Source of the DNA: Thalassotalea psychrophila
Lineage (GTDB): Bacteria > Pseudomonadota > Gammaproteobacteria > Enterobacterales > Alteromonadaceae
Direction of reading: 5' to 3'
Assembly (NCBI RefSeq): GCF_031583595.1
Contig: NZ_CP134145.1
Location: 3,472,001-3,536,000 of the forward strand
DNA: 64,000 nucleotides
Part shown: positions 46,879 to 56,265 of the stretch, piece after piece
Numbering within the stretch: position 1 is the stretch's first letter
Layout: each line of letters opens with the position of its first letter
Notes under the pieces: generated by a model
Database searches by the model: none
What the model saw: the letters and a program-made list of their open reading frames with translations, nothing else
Told to the model about the DNA's origin: nothing
Translations under genes and position numbers: made by a program

Positions 46879-47808
46879 CTATTGGGTTTTAAAATAATTT
46901 GCATCAATAATGCTTTGAAAGTTTGTGGAGTTAATGATTTCATTTTCAAAAGTTGCTGATAGCTCTCTTCTTGGTCTATCACTTATTACATCAGAACTTC
47001 TCCCACTATCACCTGTCACTTTAAATATTCCAAAGATATCTTCAAAATCATCATCATATGGCAGAGATAGTGCTTTTGTGATCATTTGCATTTGTTCTTT
47101 CGGCTGCTTTACAAAATCTTCGTATTTAAATATTTCTTCTTTCTTAAATTTATTGATTAATTGCAATAGCCTGGAACAATACTCATCAAATGTCCTTGGC
47201 TTAAAATGCACCCAACCATTTTTTACAAGCGATTCATAAGAATCTATTGGATTACGAATAGTTAAAATGGATTGCACAGTATAGTCTTCTTCTAATATAG
47301 CTAGAGTTCTACTCTTTTCGGGAATTTCCTCGTTAGTATTAAAATCGACATGAGAATGATCACGCAATACAAGAGCACCACCTAAATCATTTACATGTTG
47401 ATAAACTTTATCGATTGATTCTTTAAATAAACCTTCGGCTAATTTTCTTTGATTAGGTATTCCTGCATATTTAGTCAATGTCGAAATATCAGTTCCAAGT
47501 CCTGTACCTCTATTTATGAACGGATGAACTTCGCTTAACAAATATACATTAGGCATAGCTGAAATACATTTAGATATGAGAGTCCCTCCACTGCACGCTA
47601 AATGATGTATAATACGTATAGTTGGTTTTTTTTTAACTTCATATTCTTTACAAATTTTATCACAAAGATCCAAAAGTGATTGAATGTCGTTCAAAGAACC
47701 AAATGACTCAGGTAAGCCTATATGACTCTCCCAATCAACATTCGTTTTTTCAATTAATCCTACTGCATCGTCAAGTTGTTTTTTAAGCATTTCAAAATTT
47801 GTAGACAT
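46879..47808 (-). CDS. Sulfotransferase-like P-loop protein
   Basis: About 309 residues. RIIHHLACSGGTLISKCISA fits the phosphosulfate-binding loop position of sulfotransferase-like proteins. SILTIRNPIDSYESLVKNGW matches the 3'-phosphate-binding Arg/Ser motif. ALVLRDHSHVDFN and a C-terminal SGRSSD segment follow. It probably sulfates the polysaccharide, although this branch is divergent and some members may have other acceptors. ATG at 47808 directly follows the upstream stop; an in-frame ATG at 47826, overlapping that stop, is also possible. It is downstream of the FkbM-like/coiled-coil gene. Confidence 0.65.
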   Translation of the reverse strand: MSTNFEMLKKQLDDAVGLIEKTNVDWESHIGLPESFGSLNDIQSLLDLCDKICKEYEVKKKPTIRIIHHLACSGGTLISKCISAMPNVYLLSEVHPFINRGTGLGTDISTLTKYAGIPNQRKLAEGLFKESIDKVYQHVNDLGGALVLRDHSHVDFNTNEEIPEKSRTLAILEEDYTVQSILTIRNPIDSYESLVKNGWVHFKPRTFDEYCSRLLQLINKFKKEEIFKYEDFVKQPKEQMQMITKALSLPYDDDFEDIFGIFKVTGDSGRSSDVISDRPRRELSATFENEIINSTNFQSIIDANYFKTQ

Positions 47809-47809
47809 T

Positions 47810-48910
47810 TTAGTTATCCACAACATTTTCAGAAGCTAAAAACAACTCAGGGGACTCTTGCTGTAATTGTTGATAATAACGTGACGCCAAAATTAGGTTT
47901 TTCCTTAGCTCTTTAACTAAGTTTACAAGTTCCTTTTCTGAAGTTACTTTTTGACTATACGACTCTCTTAAATGATCTAAGTCTATTTGAGCTTTAGTTA
48001 GCATTTTTTTCCCTACACTAGAACTGCGTGATTTCTCTTTCAGTTCTGTTTTTAAGCTTTCAACTTGTAACTTAAGAGATTCCGCCCATTCTTCGTTCTT
48101 TTGGCGGCAGCTTGCTTCCTCATCACGCTCGACTGTTAAATTAGCTATTTGCTCGTCTTTACTTTTGTTACATTCAATTAATTCAGCTTGTTTAGTTTTC
48201 AGACTCAAATTATAAGATTCAACCTCTAGCAACTTGCGCTCTAACTTTTTAATTTTTTGTACATTTTTATCTTGTTTAAAAGTAAGCTCAGAGAAAATCA
48301 CACCTTCATTAGAGCGCTTTTCTAATTGAAAGCCCTTATTTATCATCAATTGAGTAATCTTGCTTTCATTAGAAGCATTTTCAAAATAATTATATTTGCC
48401 TACCTGTACTGTAATATTGGTAAACAACGTTAAACTCTCAATAGTCGAATTGTTCAAACAGTCATATTCACTTCCATTCATTTGCAAAATAAGACTATTA
48501 TTATTTTCACAATCTAAAGCCAGTCTTTCAATAAGATTAGTAAATGAAAGAGTATTGACTTCAATGTTTTTTTCATCTTTAAGGTTCTTAAAAACTTTCT
48601 TTAAATTTACCGCTTTGTTTAAACTGCTGAACTGAACGGGTTGAGTTAAGTGTAGTAGATGTTTGTTTTCATCAGATGACAGTGCAACATTAAACAATTT
48701 AATCTTTTTGTTTACAGCCGCTTTTTTAGTTAACTTATTAAAAAACTGAGGCACGGGTTCAATAAGAACGATTTGTTCGGGTTTCAAAGCTAAGTAGTCT
48801 TCCAGTTCATTACAGTTACCTGCACCAACATGTACAATTGCGCCAATATTTTTGCTAGCATTCTCTAAAAGTGTAGCATTTCCATTTTTAGGTCTAATTG
48901 GTTTTGTCAT
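47810..48910 (-). CDS. FkbM-like methyltransferase domain with C-terminal coiled coil
   Basis: 366 residues. The N-terminal 215 residues have a methyltransferase-like fold: AIVHVGAGNCNELEDYLAL as a motif I loop, IVLIEPVPQFF as motif II, and FNVALSSDE, as in FkbM family proteins. From about residue 220 to 345 there is a long heptad coiled coil (KKLERKLLEVESYNLSLKTK and following). It ends with a LILASRYYQQLQQESPELF tail, suggesting oligomerisation or a scaffold for other glycan enzymes. Motif I is GAGNC, so SAM binding is plausible but unproven. It overlaps the possible upstream start of the sulfotransferase-like gene. Confidence 0.62.
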   Translation of the reverse strand: MTKPIRPKNGNATLLENASKNIGAIVHVGAGNCNELEDYLALKPEQIVLIEPVPQFFNKLTKKAAVNKKIKLFNVALSSDENKHLLHLTQPVQFSSLNKAVNLKKVFKNLKDEKNIEVNTLSFTNLIERLALDCENNNSLILQMNGSEYDCLNNSTIESLTLFTNITVQVGKYNYFENASNESKITQLMINKGFQLEKRSNEGVIFSELTFKQDKNVQKIKKLERKLLEVESYNLSLKTKQAELIECNKSKDEQIANLTVERDEEASCRQKNEEWAESLKLQVESLKTELKEKSRSSSVGKKMLTKAQIDLDHLRESYSQKVTSEKELVNLVKELRKNLILASRYYQQLQQESPELFLASENVVDN

Positions 48911-48922
48911 GTTAAAGCGGCC

Positions 48923-50206
48923 TTACTTTTCTTTATAGATATTGTCTAACCAAACACTAAGATCTTGTAAAAGTGTTGTTCTATAACTATTTTTAGGTTC
49001 AATTTCGTTACGTAAAATTATATCAGCATTACTTGCGCAATCCACTAAATAACCATTTAATTTATCTACTATTTCATATCTTTTAACGACCTGGAACTCA
49101 CAATTCAAACGTTCAGCTTCTCTGTTTAGCCAAGTATCAGTTAAAAATAACATCTTAAGGTTGTGCATTGCTGCAAGCCATAATACACCTGAACTTTGCT
49201 CCATATATACTTTATCGCAATAGTTGAATAACATTATGTCTGCATTAGAAAAATTATCGTGTAATTCTGTATGGGTCCAAAACCTGTCAACAATTACAAT
49301 TCGCTTATCATTACAAGCTATACCTTTCAATGTCTCATCAACACTTTTGAGCTGTTCACTTTCATTAGTAATTGTATATTGAATGGTGATGGTTAAATTT
49401 TCTATTGTGAGGTTACTAATAATTTCAGAAAGTAATGAAGGTAAATCTAAAAATCCTTTATTCACTTTGGCATCACCCGTAAACAAAAGAATGCTGTATT
49501 TTTTTCTTTTTGTATGTGCGCTGTTACTTTTTAACTGTTGGAAGTCATCCTTTATTGGTTTACTATTTTTCCCCACATAATTCAACAAGCCACATGGATG
49601 TATATCAATGTTTATATTAAGCATTTTTTTATAACTCAAACGTAACTCTTCATCTGCGGCAAAAAGTCGAACTCCATGCTGTTTTTGGAGAAGATTAAAT
49701 GCCACTTTAAAATTTAAATAACGTTTAATATCTAATAAACCATTTTGACTATATTTTTCTGGGCTATACATTAGGAAAATACAATATTGAAACGTATTTT
49801 TAGTTTGTTTTTTAAATAGTGAAATAGCACAAGCTAGTGCCATTGCATGCTCCCAGTGAAGCGTATGATATAAAAATATCGTCTGATTTATTTGGGTAGA
49901 AAATTGATATTTAAGTAAAACGTCCAAATACTCTTTAACAAGTTTATTTATGTATGGAGTTAAATCGCTAATGCTACAACTTTGATAAAAATATAAATAA
50001 AAATCAGTTGAAAAATGTTCAATTATTGCGTTTTTTTTTGACCTATTTGTTTCAATAAAATTAATATCGCATTCATTATTACAATAAACGTCTAGCTTTA
50101 TAGCATCACCTGCGATTAGTTCAGAATTAGTTAAGGCACTGATCATACCAGGATGATGGCCTCCATATTCCCTTAAACCTGGATCGGATATTACAATTTT
50201 ACGCAT
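48923..50206 (-). CDS. GT4-like glycosyltransferase
   Basis: 427 residues. The N-terminus IVISDPGLREYGGHHPGMIS has a glycine-rich acceptor/donor loop typical of GT-B enzymes. A middle segment, YSILLFTGDAKVNKGFLDLP, is the hinge strand seen in GT4 proteins. NADIMLFNYCDKVYMEQSSG plus VLWLAAMHNLKMLFL takes the place of the usual E-x7-E donor site. Overall it looks like a divergent GT4 glycosyltransferase acting in the cytosol on the growing glycan. It lies 12 bases upstream of the FkbM-like gene and 26 bases downstream of the QEELE-motif protein gene, in the same transcript. Confidence 0.65.
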   Translation of the reverse strand: MRKIVISDPGLREYGGHHPGMISALTNSELIAGDAIKLDVYCNNECDINFIETNRSKKNAIIEHFSTDFYLYFYQSCSISDLTPYINKLVKEYLDVLLKYQFSTQINQTIFLYHTLHWEHAMALACAISLFKKQTKNTFQYCIFLMYSPEKYSQNGLLDIKRYLNFKVAFNLLQKQHGVRLFAADEELRLSYKKMLNINIDIHPCGLLNYVGKNSKPIKDDFQQLKSNSAHTKRKKYSILLFTGDAKVNKGFLDLPSLLSEIISNLTIENLTITIQYTITNESEQLKSVDETLKGIACNDKRIVIVDRFWTHTELHDNFSNADIMLFNYCDKVYMEQSSGVLWLAAMHNLKMLFLTDTWLNREAERLNCEFQVVKRYEIVDKLNGYLVDCASNADIILRNEIEPKNSYRTTLLQDLSVWLDNIYKEK

Positions 50207-50232
50207 TTTTTTCTAATTTATGTTTTTAGTAT

Positions 50233-51114
50233 TTAGATGTTTTGAAGTTTTAACATTTTTTCAAAACGTCTATTTGTAACATCGACCTGCATTGATTTAT
50301 TTTTCCAGATAGCCGTAGATTGTGACTTGATAAAATAAAACTCTAGTTCTTCTTGAAGTTGATGGATTTGTAATAAGGCAATTTCATTTTCAGACGTTAG
50401 CTCAGAGACATGACTTTCAAATTCTGTGTTTTTAACTGACTTATGTTGTAGAGTAGCTAATTCAGTGACACTTTTTTCCGCATGAAGTTTTGCACGACTT
50501 TCAAAAGTGCTTTCGTCAATATCTGTAACTAAATCTGCAGCACTTACTATTTTTTCGTAGACTTCTTGGATTAAGTCGTTATCAAAAAGTGAGTTCATGC
50601 TAACAGATTGTTTCGTTTCAAATAATTGATTTAATGAAAATTCGTGTGTTTTTGACTTTAGTTCCTCGCTACTCAATCGATGTTGAAGTTTACTGCCAAA
50701 CTTAGTGTTTACAATGTCAATTAATGAGTGTGGTTTATTTATACAGGAAGCTACATTAACCAATATTGTATTTTTCATATTCGACAAATAAAAATTAAGT
50801 AACTCGTTAGTAATTTCAATCCAATCAGGAAAAACATTATCATTTCTATCAATTTTTTCAGGTTCTAATAACGATAAGGTGCATTCTGGTGAATTAAAAA
50901 ACAAAATAAATTTAATATCATCTTTTTCTTCGCTTGAAGAATACAAATTGTGCAAATCATTGCTTGCAACCCATACTGGAATGCCATTATTTGATTCAAA
51001 ATTCGGTTTTATATATTGTTCTGACTCGGTTGTAGATAACCCAGCCTCAGTTAATAAATTTACACAATGTTTAGCAATTTTATTTGCAATTCCTGAAAAT
51101 ATTATTTTTGTCAT
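50233..51114 (-). CDS. Unknown polysaccharide-locus protein with a QLQEELE coiled-coil tail
   Basis: 293 residues, function unknown. The N-terminal part has an opening strand IIFSGIANKIAKHCVNLL and a nucleotide-binding-like alternation (IKFILFFNSPEC, NTILVNVASC), without an obvious Walker motif. The C-terminal third is helical and contains ENEIALLQIHQLQEELEFYF near 245. The LLQLHQVQEELExYF type motif recurs at the ends of several bacterial polysaccharide-synthesis proteins and may mark a docking helix. It heads a cluster with the GT4-like and coiled-coil proteins. A 234-base spacer with no recognisable feature separates it from rmlB. Confidence 0.5.
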   Translation of the reverse strand: MTKIIFSGIANKIAKHCVNLLTEAGLSTTESEQYIKPNFESNNGIPVWVASNDLHNLYSSSEEKDDIKFILFFNSPECTLSLLEPEKIDRNDNVFPDWIEITNELLNFYLSNMKNTILVNVASCINKPHSLIDIVNTKFGSKLQHRLSSEELKSKTHEFSLNQLFETKQSVSMNSLFDNDLIQEVYEKIVSAADLVTDIDESTFESRAKLHAEKSVTELATLQHKSVKNTEFESHVSELTSENEIALLQIHQLQEELEFYFIKSQSTAIWKNKSMQVDVTNRRFEKMLKLQNI

Positions 51115-51348
51115 TTAATTCTCTAGTTTTATATTACTAATTAAGTTTATTTTCTCAATTCTGAAAGTCTTTATTGAATATTTTACAGCTTTAAAATATA
51201 AGGAATTTCAAAAATAAACAATCGTACAATCTTAGCTTTACATAAAAGTTTAGCACTGAAACTGTTTATTACCGCCGTTTTACCTCTCCAAACCAACTTT
51301 AATAACGACGAATTTTGTGTCTGTAACTGTTAGATTGATAATTGTTAG

Positions 51349-52416
51349 CTACAGCAGTGGCTGCCACCACTTGTTATTTTCAAGGTACCATCGAATGGTT
51401 TTTTCAATTCCTGAATCAAATGATTCAACCGGTTTATAGCCTAATTCACTATTCGTTTTGGTCGCATCAATTGCATAACGTCTATCATGACCAGCCCTAT
51501 CTTTAACATAGGTAATAAGTGATTCAGCATGACCTGAAATAGCTGACTTGGCTAATGGGTAATTTTTCTCTATAGATTCATTGTTTGCAAACTCTTCATT
51601 CATCAATTTACAGATAACTTTTACAATATCAATATTGGCCCATTCATTATTACCTCCGATATTATAGTTTTCTCCTATACGACCTTTATTCAGAACTAGT
51701 TCAATACCTCGAGCGTGATCTTCAACATATAACCAATCACGAATTTGTTGGCCATCACCGTATATAGGCAAGGGCTTATCATATAGAATATTGGTAATAA
51801 CTAATGGAATAAGTTTTTCTGGAAAATGCAATGGACCATAGTTGTTTGAGCAGTTACTTGTTGTAACGTCTAATCCATAAGTATGGTGATAAGCGCGTAC
51901 TAAATGATCACTTGCAGCCTTACTAGCAGAATATGGTGAATTCGGCTCATACGCTGTGTTTTCTGTAAAGGCAGGGTCGTTTGGACCTAATGTACCATAA
52001 ACTTCATCAGTTGAAACATGGTGGAAACGATGCTCTACTGCTGTTGTAGGTTCATCTAACCAAACTTTCTTAGCCGCTTTAAGTAAACTGTATGTACCAA
52101 TTATATTAGTTTCAATAAATGCATCTGGCCCAGTAATTGATCGGTCAACATGAGATTCTGCAGCAAAGTGAACAATAGTATTTAACTGTTTATCTCTTAA
52201 TAATTTTTCTACTAATTCTGTATTGCAAATATCTCCATGCACAAATTCAAAATTCTGATTTTTTTCAACAGTGGATAAACTTTCTTGATTGCCTGCATAC
52301 GTTAATGCATCAAGCACGATTACTTTGTCATTAGGATTATTCTCTAACCAATAATGAACGAAGTTTGCTCCAATAAAACCGGCACCGCCAGTAACTAGTA
52401 GATGTTTCGTTTCCAT
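51349..52416 (-). CDS. rmlB: dTDP-glucose 4,6-dehydratase
   Basis: 355 residues. It catalyses the second step of dTDP-L-rhamnose synthesis, forming dTDP-4-keto-6-deoxyglucose. The NAD motif is GGAGFIGANFVHYWLE, the active-site strand is HVSTDEVYGTLG, and the catalytic YSASKAASDHLVRAYHHTYG contains YxxxK. TTSNCSNNYGPLHFPEKLIP is an RmlB hallmark. It is the last of the four rml genes in transcription order A-C-D-B, 62 bases after rmlD. The stop lies beside the unknown QEELE-motif gene cluster. Confidence 0.96.
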   Translation of the reverse strand: METKHLLVTGGAGFIGANFVHYWLENNPNDKVIVLDALTYAGNQESLSTVEKNQNFEFVHGDICNTELVEKLLRDKQLNTIVHFAAESHVDRSITGPDAFIETNIIGTYSLLKAAKKVWLDEPTTAVEHRFHHVSTDEVYGTLGPNDPAFTENTAYEPNSPYSASKAASDHLVRAYHHTYGLDVTTSNCSNNYGPLHFPEKLIPLVITNILYDKPLPIYGDGQQIRDWLYVEDHARGIELVLNKGRIGENYNIGGNNEWANIDIVKVICKLMNEEFANNESIEKNYPLAKSAISGHAESLITYVKDRAGHDRRYAIDATKTNSELGYKPVESFDSGIEKTIRWYLENNKWWQPLL

Positions 52417-52478
52417 AATATTCTTTCTATTTAATAGTTAATATATTTTACAATGTTTTTCTTTGAACACATCAAAGT

Positions 52479-53366
52479 TTATAAAAGCTCAGTTAACATT
52501 GTGTTTAATTGTTTTTGCCAATGAATAGTCTCTATACCCGTTAACTTTTCTAAACTACTTTTATCTAATACACTAAACGATGGCCTCTGTGCTGGAGTTG
52601 GATAAGCACTTGCAGGTATAGGTCGTACAGGAATTTCATTACTTAAAAGTTCAAGAGTTAGTCCTTGCTGCTGAATAGCAATAGCAAAATCATACCAAGA
52701 TGTTACACCGGCATCTGTCCAATGGTAAACTTTACCAAAATCACTAACTGATAATAATTCATCATAATCTTTTTCAATCAGTTGCCAAATAACTCTAGCT
52801 AACCCTTTTGCCCAAGTAGGTGTACCAACTTGATCATAAACTATCCCTAATTTTGGTAGCTCTCTCATCAATCGCAACATTGTTTTAACAAAATTATTAC
52901 CATGACTTGAATATACCCAAGCAGTTCTAATAATAATAGAACTGCTTGGAAGCAATTCTAGAACTGATTTTTCCCCGGCTAATTTGCTTTCGCCGTATAC
53001 ACCGATAGGCTTAGTTTTATGCTCGGGTTTATAAGGGGTATTTTGCTTACCATCAAAAACAAAGTCGGTCGATATGTGAACAAATTTAGCATTAATTGTT
53101 TTGCAAGCCTTCGCTATATTTTCAACACCAACTTTATTAACCAGATAACATGCTTCTATATCAGTTTCTGCTTTATCTACAGCAGTATAAGCGGCTGCAT
53201 TTATGACAAAATCAGGAGCTAGTTTGGCAAACGTTGCGTTTACCTCATCGGCATCAGTGATGTCCAGCTCTTGTGAACTAAATGCATAAACTTCGACGCC
53301 TGCAGGTTGGGTATCTAATAATTCCCATCCAAGTTGACCATTTTTACCGGTGATAATTATTTTCAT
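52479..53366 (-). CDS. rmlD: dTDP-4-dehydrorhamnose reductase
   Basis: 295 residues. It reduces dTDP-4-keto-rhamnose to dTDP-L-rhamnose with NAD(P)H. Visible are the Rossmann start IIITGKNGQLGWELL, FVHISTDFVFDGKQNTPYKP, the catalytic YGESKLAGEKSVL (YxxxK) and the C-terminal ARPSFSVLD-like stretch (QRPSFSVLDKSSL) typical of RmlD. It follows rmlC after 4 bases and precedes rmlB. It supplies the donor for the rhamnosyltransferase-like enzyme at 17.3 kb and for other glycosyltransferases in the locus. Confidence 0.96.
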   Translation of the reverse strand: MKIIITGKNGQLGWELLDTQPAGVEVYAFSSQELDITDADEVNATFAKLAPDFVINAAAYTAVDKAETDIEACYLVNKVGVENIAKACKTINAKFVHISTDFVFDGKQNTPYKPEHKTKPIGVYGESKLAGEKSVLELLPSSSIIIRTAWVYSSHGNNFVKTMLRLMRELPKLGIVYDQVGTPTWAKGLARVIWQLIEKDYDELLSVSDFGKVYHWTDAGVTSWYDFAIAIQQQGLTLELLSNEIPVRPIPASAYPTPAQRPSFSVLDKSSLEKLTGIETIHWQKQLNTMLTELL

Positions 53367-53370
53367 CTAG

Positions 53371-53919
53371 TTACTCAAACGTATCAGCGTTAATAAAAAG
53401 ATCACCTTCTAAATCTTTACCTGAAAGTTCTGGAGACTGATTATTAACTAATGGCCATTCAATGCCAATATCAGGATCATTCCACCGTAAAGAACGCTCA
53501 TGTTCAGGAGCATAATAATCAGTACATTTGTAAACAAATTCTGCAGACTCAGAAGTTACATAGAAGCCATGCGCAAAGCCTTCAGGAACCCACAATTGGC
53601 GTTTATTTTCGGCTGATAATGTTACACCAACCCATTGACCAAATGTAGGTGAACTTTTTCTCATATCAACTGCAACGTCAAAGACTTCACCTTGAACAAC
53701 CCTTACTAATTTCCCTTGAGTCTGTTCTAACTGGTAATGCATACCACGTAAAATCCCTTGCTTAGATTTACTATGGTTGTCTTGTACGAAAACACGTTGG
53801 GCTACTTGTGTTTGAAAAACATCATCACGAAATACCTCAAAGAAAAACCCACGCTCATCGCCAAAGACTTTGGGTTCAATTATTTTTACATCAGGTATAT
53901 TAGTTTCAATAATTATCAT
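53371..53919 (-). CDS. rmlC: dTDP-4-dehydrorhamnose 3,5-epimerase
   Basis: 182-residue cupin-fold epimerase. It shows IKIIEPKVFGDERGFFFEVF, FVQDNHSKSKQGILRGMHYQ with the catalytic His, GEVFDVAVDMRKSSPTFGQW, and FAHGFYVTSESAEFVYKCTD with the catalytic Tyr region, all as in RmlC. It acts third in the dTDP-rhamnose pathway. It is 8 bases from rmlA and 4 bases from rmlD on the same strand, so it is clearly in one operon. Confidence 0.96.
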   Translation of the reverse strand: MIIIETNIPDVKIIEPKVFGDERGFFFEVFRDDVFQTQVAQRVFVQDNHSKSKQGILRGMHYQLEQTQGKLVRVVQGEVFDVAVDMRKSSPTFGQWVGVTLSAENKRQLWVPEGFAHGFYVTSESAEFVYKCTDYYAPEHERSLRWNDPDIGIEWPLVNNQSPELSGKDLEGDLFINADTFE

Positions 53920-53927
53920 AAAACTTA

Positions 53928-54806
53928 CTATTTTATTTTATCAGTCAAAATTTGCATTAAGTATTTTCCATAGCCACTTTTAATTAATGGTGCAGCTAAT
54001 TTTTCTACTTGCTCTGCATTAATAAAACCTTGTCTGTAAGCTATTTCTTCAGGGCAGCAAATCTTTAATCCCTGCCGTTTCTCTATTGCTGCTATATAGT
54101 TAGAGGCATCAAGTAAGCTATCTAAAGTACCGGTATCGAGCCAGGCAGAACCACGCCCCATTAATTCAACATTTAATTGGTTTTGTTGTAAATACATGTT
54201 ATTCAAGTCAGTAATCTCTAATTCACCTCGATGCGATGGTTTAACTTCTTTAGCGAGGTCAACCACCTGATTATCATAAAAATATAAACCAGTGACTGCA
54301 TAGTTAGATTTTGGTATTTCCGGCTTTTCTTCAATAGACAATGCTTTCCAATTGGCGTCGAATTCAACAACACCGTACCTTTCAGGATCATGTACATGAT
54401 AACCAAATACAGTTGCACCATCAGTTACTTGAGCAGCATTTTGTAATGATTTAGCAAAATCATGACCATAATAAATATTATCACCTAGAATTAGGGTACA
54501 AGGATCGTTACCAATAAATTGCTCTCCTAAAATGAATGCTTGGGCCAAACCGTCCGGCGAAGGCTGCGCTATGTAACTTAAATTAAGACCCCATTGACTC
54601 CCATCGCCAAATAGGTTTATAAAACGATGTAACTCTTCTGGAGTCGAAATTATAAGAATATCTTGGATTCCTGAAAGCATAAGAGTTGATAGCGGATAAT
54701 AGATCATCGGCTTATCGTAAATTGGCATTAGCTGCTTACTAACAACTTTCGTAAGCGGGTGTAAGCGCGTGCCACTACCGCCAGCTAATATAATACCTTT
54801 CCTCAT
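53928..54806 (-). CDS. rmlA: Glucose-1-phosphate thymidylyltransferase
   Basis: 292 residues. It catalyses dTTP plus glucose-1-phosphate to dTDP-glucose, the entry step to dTDP-rhamnose. The nucleotide loop [20 protein letters not shown] and [20 protein letters not shown] are at the N-terminus. [17 protein letters not shown] contains the metal-binding Asp, and [19 protein letters not shown] is also characteristic. It is the first of the rml genes, 18 bases after the KpsE-like gene, so sugar-donor synthesis and export are probably co-transcribed. Confidence 0.96.
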   Translation of the reverse strand: MRKGIILAGGSGTRLHPLTKVVSKQLMPIYDKPMIYYPLSTLMLSGIQDILIISTPEELHRFINLFGDGSQWGLNLSYIAQPSPDGLAQAFILGEQFIGNDPCTLILGDNIYYGHDFAKSLQNAAQVTDGATVFGYHVHDPERYGVVEFDANWKALSIEEKPEIPKSNYAVTGLYFYDNQVVDLAKEVKPSHRGELEITDLNNMYLQQNQLNVELMGRGSAWLDTGTLDSLLDASNYIAAIEKRQGLKICCPEEIAYRQGFINAEQVEKLAAPLIKSGYGKYLMQILTDKIK

Positions 54807-54824
54807 TTACTTTATTCCTAACCT

Positions 54825-56264
54825 TTAATTTAATTCTTTAATTGTAGCGATAATAATTTTAATAATCCCGAAGAAAAGTAATAATACAATTCCGAATAAG
54901 CTAATATTATAGACAACTTCTGGATATTGATTGTCTTCTGGTAATGTAGAAGATTCAACAACCACCAAAAACTGCATTTTTCTATAGGCTTCTATGCGTG
55001 TCTTTTCTAATGAAACTAGAGAGCCTGCATAAGTTTGTAATGCTATCTCTAGATCTATTTTATAATCTGAAAACATTGCCACTTTTTCACCAACAGTGAG
55101 AGAACTACTCTCATCATGCCCAGACAATCGGCTATTTTCATCATTTAATTGCTCTTCCAACGCATGTATTACTCTTTCTAATGATAATACTTTAGGTGAA
55201 TCATCTGACATTACGGCTTTCATTGCATATAATTCAGCCTTTTTAGCCGATAGCTCTCCTTCTAAAGTATATGCTATTTTTTGAAATGCCATACCTTCAG
55301 TTTCAGGATCTAAAAGGTTATGCTCTTTTTGAAACGCTAGTAAGTTAGTTTTCGCCAGTTCTAATTTTTTAGCTGTTATATCATGCTCACCTTGTACAAA
55401 TTTCAATTGCTCTTGCGCGACTTTATGACCAACACTGTTTATAAACCATTCGGCACGTTCTACTATCGTTTCATTCAGCAGTTGTGCATACTCAGGACTA
55501 AACCCTTGAGTTTTAACAGAAATAATTGAGGACACATCATCAATTTCAACTAGAATATGTTCTTGGTAATAAGCTAAAAAATCTTCATTAGAGTCCCAAT
55601 TGTGTAAGCGACTAAAAAAATCTGAGGAAATTGAGCCGAAATGTTCCTTTATCGATATATTTTCTGCTAAATATTGCAACATGTCATTTGAATTAATATA
55701 AGCTTCAACTAACTGCGTATCAGTGTTTGTTGCAGGCATGCCTAGACCACTTAATACAGCCATAGATGCATCTAGAGTCGCCATATCATCAGGTTGGCGC
55801 ACAATGAGTTGAGATTGGCTCTCATAGCGTGGGCTGGCCCAAATAATTTGATAAAGACTGAAACATAACCAAGGTAAAAATACCGACAAGACGATTGGCT
55901 GTTTAAACCAATGTGGTAAAAGGCGCCATTTATCAATAAGCGAATTTAAAAGAGGGCTGTACATCCTTGCAAAACTTTTAGATCTATCTAAGTTCTTTTC
56001 AAATTTACTTTGACTGATTATTGCTTTAGGTTGCTCAGTTGTTATTCTTTGTTTAAGTTTTTCTATACGAGCCTTTATAGCTGGGCCATTAGGCCGAAGG
56101 TTATGAGCTCTTTGCATTAGTCGATATGCGAGTGCAACATTATTAATGTCATATTCTTTTGAAATACGAATAATATAATCAGGGTTATTCCATTGCGTCT
56201 CAGTTGCAGTCCCTTTTAACTTTTGAAATTCTTCTTCTATTTTTTCTATTTGTTTTCGGCTCAT
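54825..56264 (-). CDS. kpsE: KpsE-like polysaccharide co-polymerase / capsule export inner-membrane protein
   Basis: 479 residues. A cytosolic N-terminal extension of about 115 residues is followed by a first membrane helix (QPIVLSVFLPWLCFSLYQII). A long periplasmic, largely coiled-coil part follows, with QKEHNLLDPETEGMAFQKIA and the pattern KAVMSDDSPKVLSLERVIHA that capsule-export PCP proteins share. A second helix lies at the C-terminus (YNISLFGIVLLLFFGIIKII). This is the KpsE/CtrB/BexC layout that bridges the ABC transporter and the outer-membrane channel. The N-terminal extension is longer than in E. coli KpsE. It follows kpsT after one base. Confidence 0.88.
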   Translation of the reverse strand: MSRKQIEKIEEEFQKLKGTATETQWNNPDYIIRISKEYDINNVALAYRLMQRAHNLRPNGPAIKARIEKLKQRITTEQPKAIISQSKFEKNLDRSKSFARMYSPLLNSLIDKWRLLPHWFKQPIVLSVFLPWLCFSLYQIIWASPRYESQSQLIVRQPDDMATLDASMAVLSGLGMPATNTDTQLVEAYINSNDMLQYLAENISIKEHFGSISSDFFSRLHNWDSNEDFLAYYQEHILVEIDDVSSIISVKTQGFSPEYAQLLNETIVERAEWFINSVGHKVAQEQLKFVQGEHDITAKKLELAKTNLLAFQKEHNLLDPETEGMAFQKIAYTLEGELSAKKAELYAMKAVMSDDSPKVLSLERVIHALEEQLNDENSRLSGHDESSSLTVGEKVAMFSDYKIDLEIALQTYAGSLVSLEKTRIEAYRKMQFLVVVESSTLPEDNQYPEVVYNISLFGIVLLLFFGIIKIIIATIKELN

Positions 56265-56265
56265 A

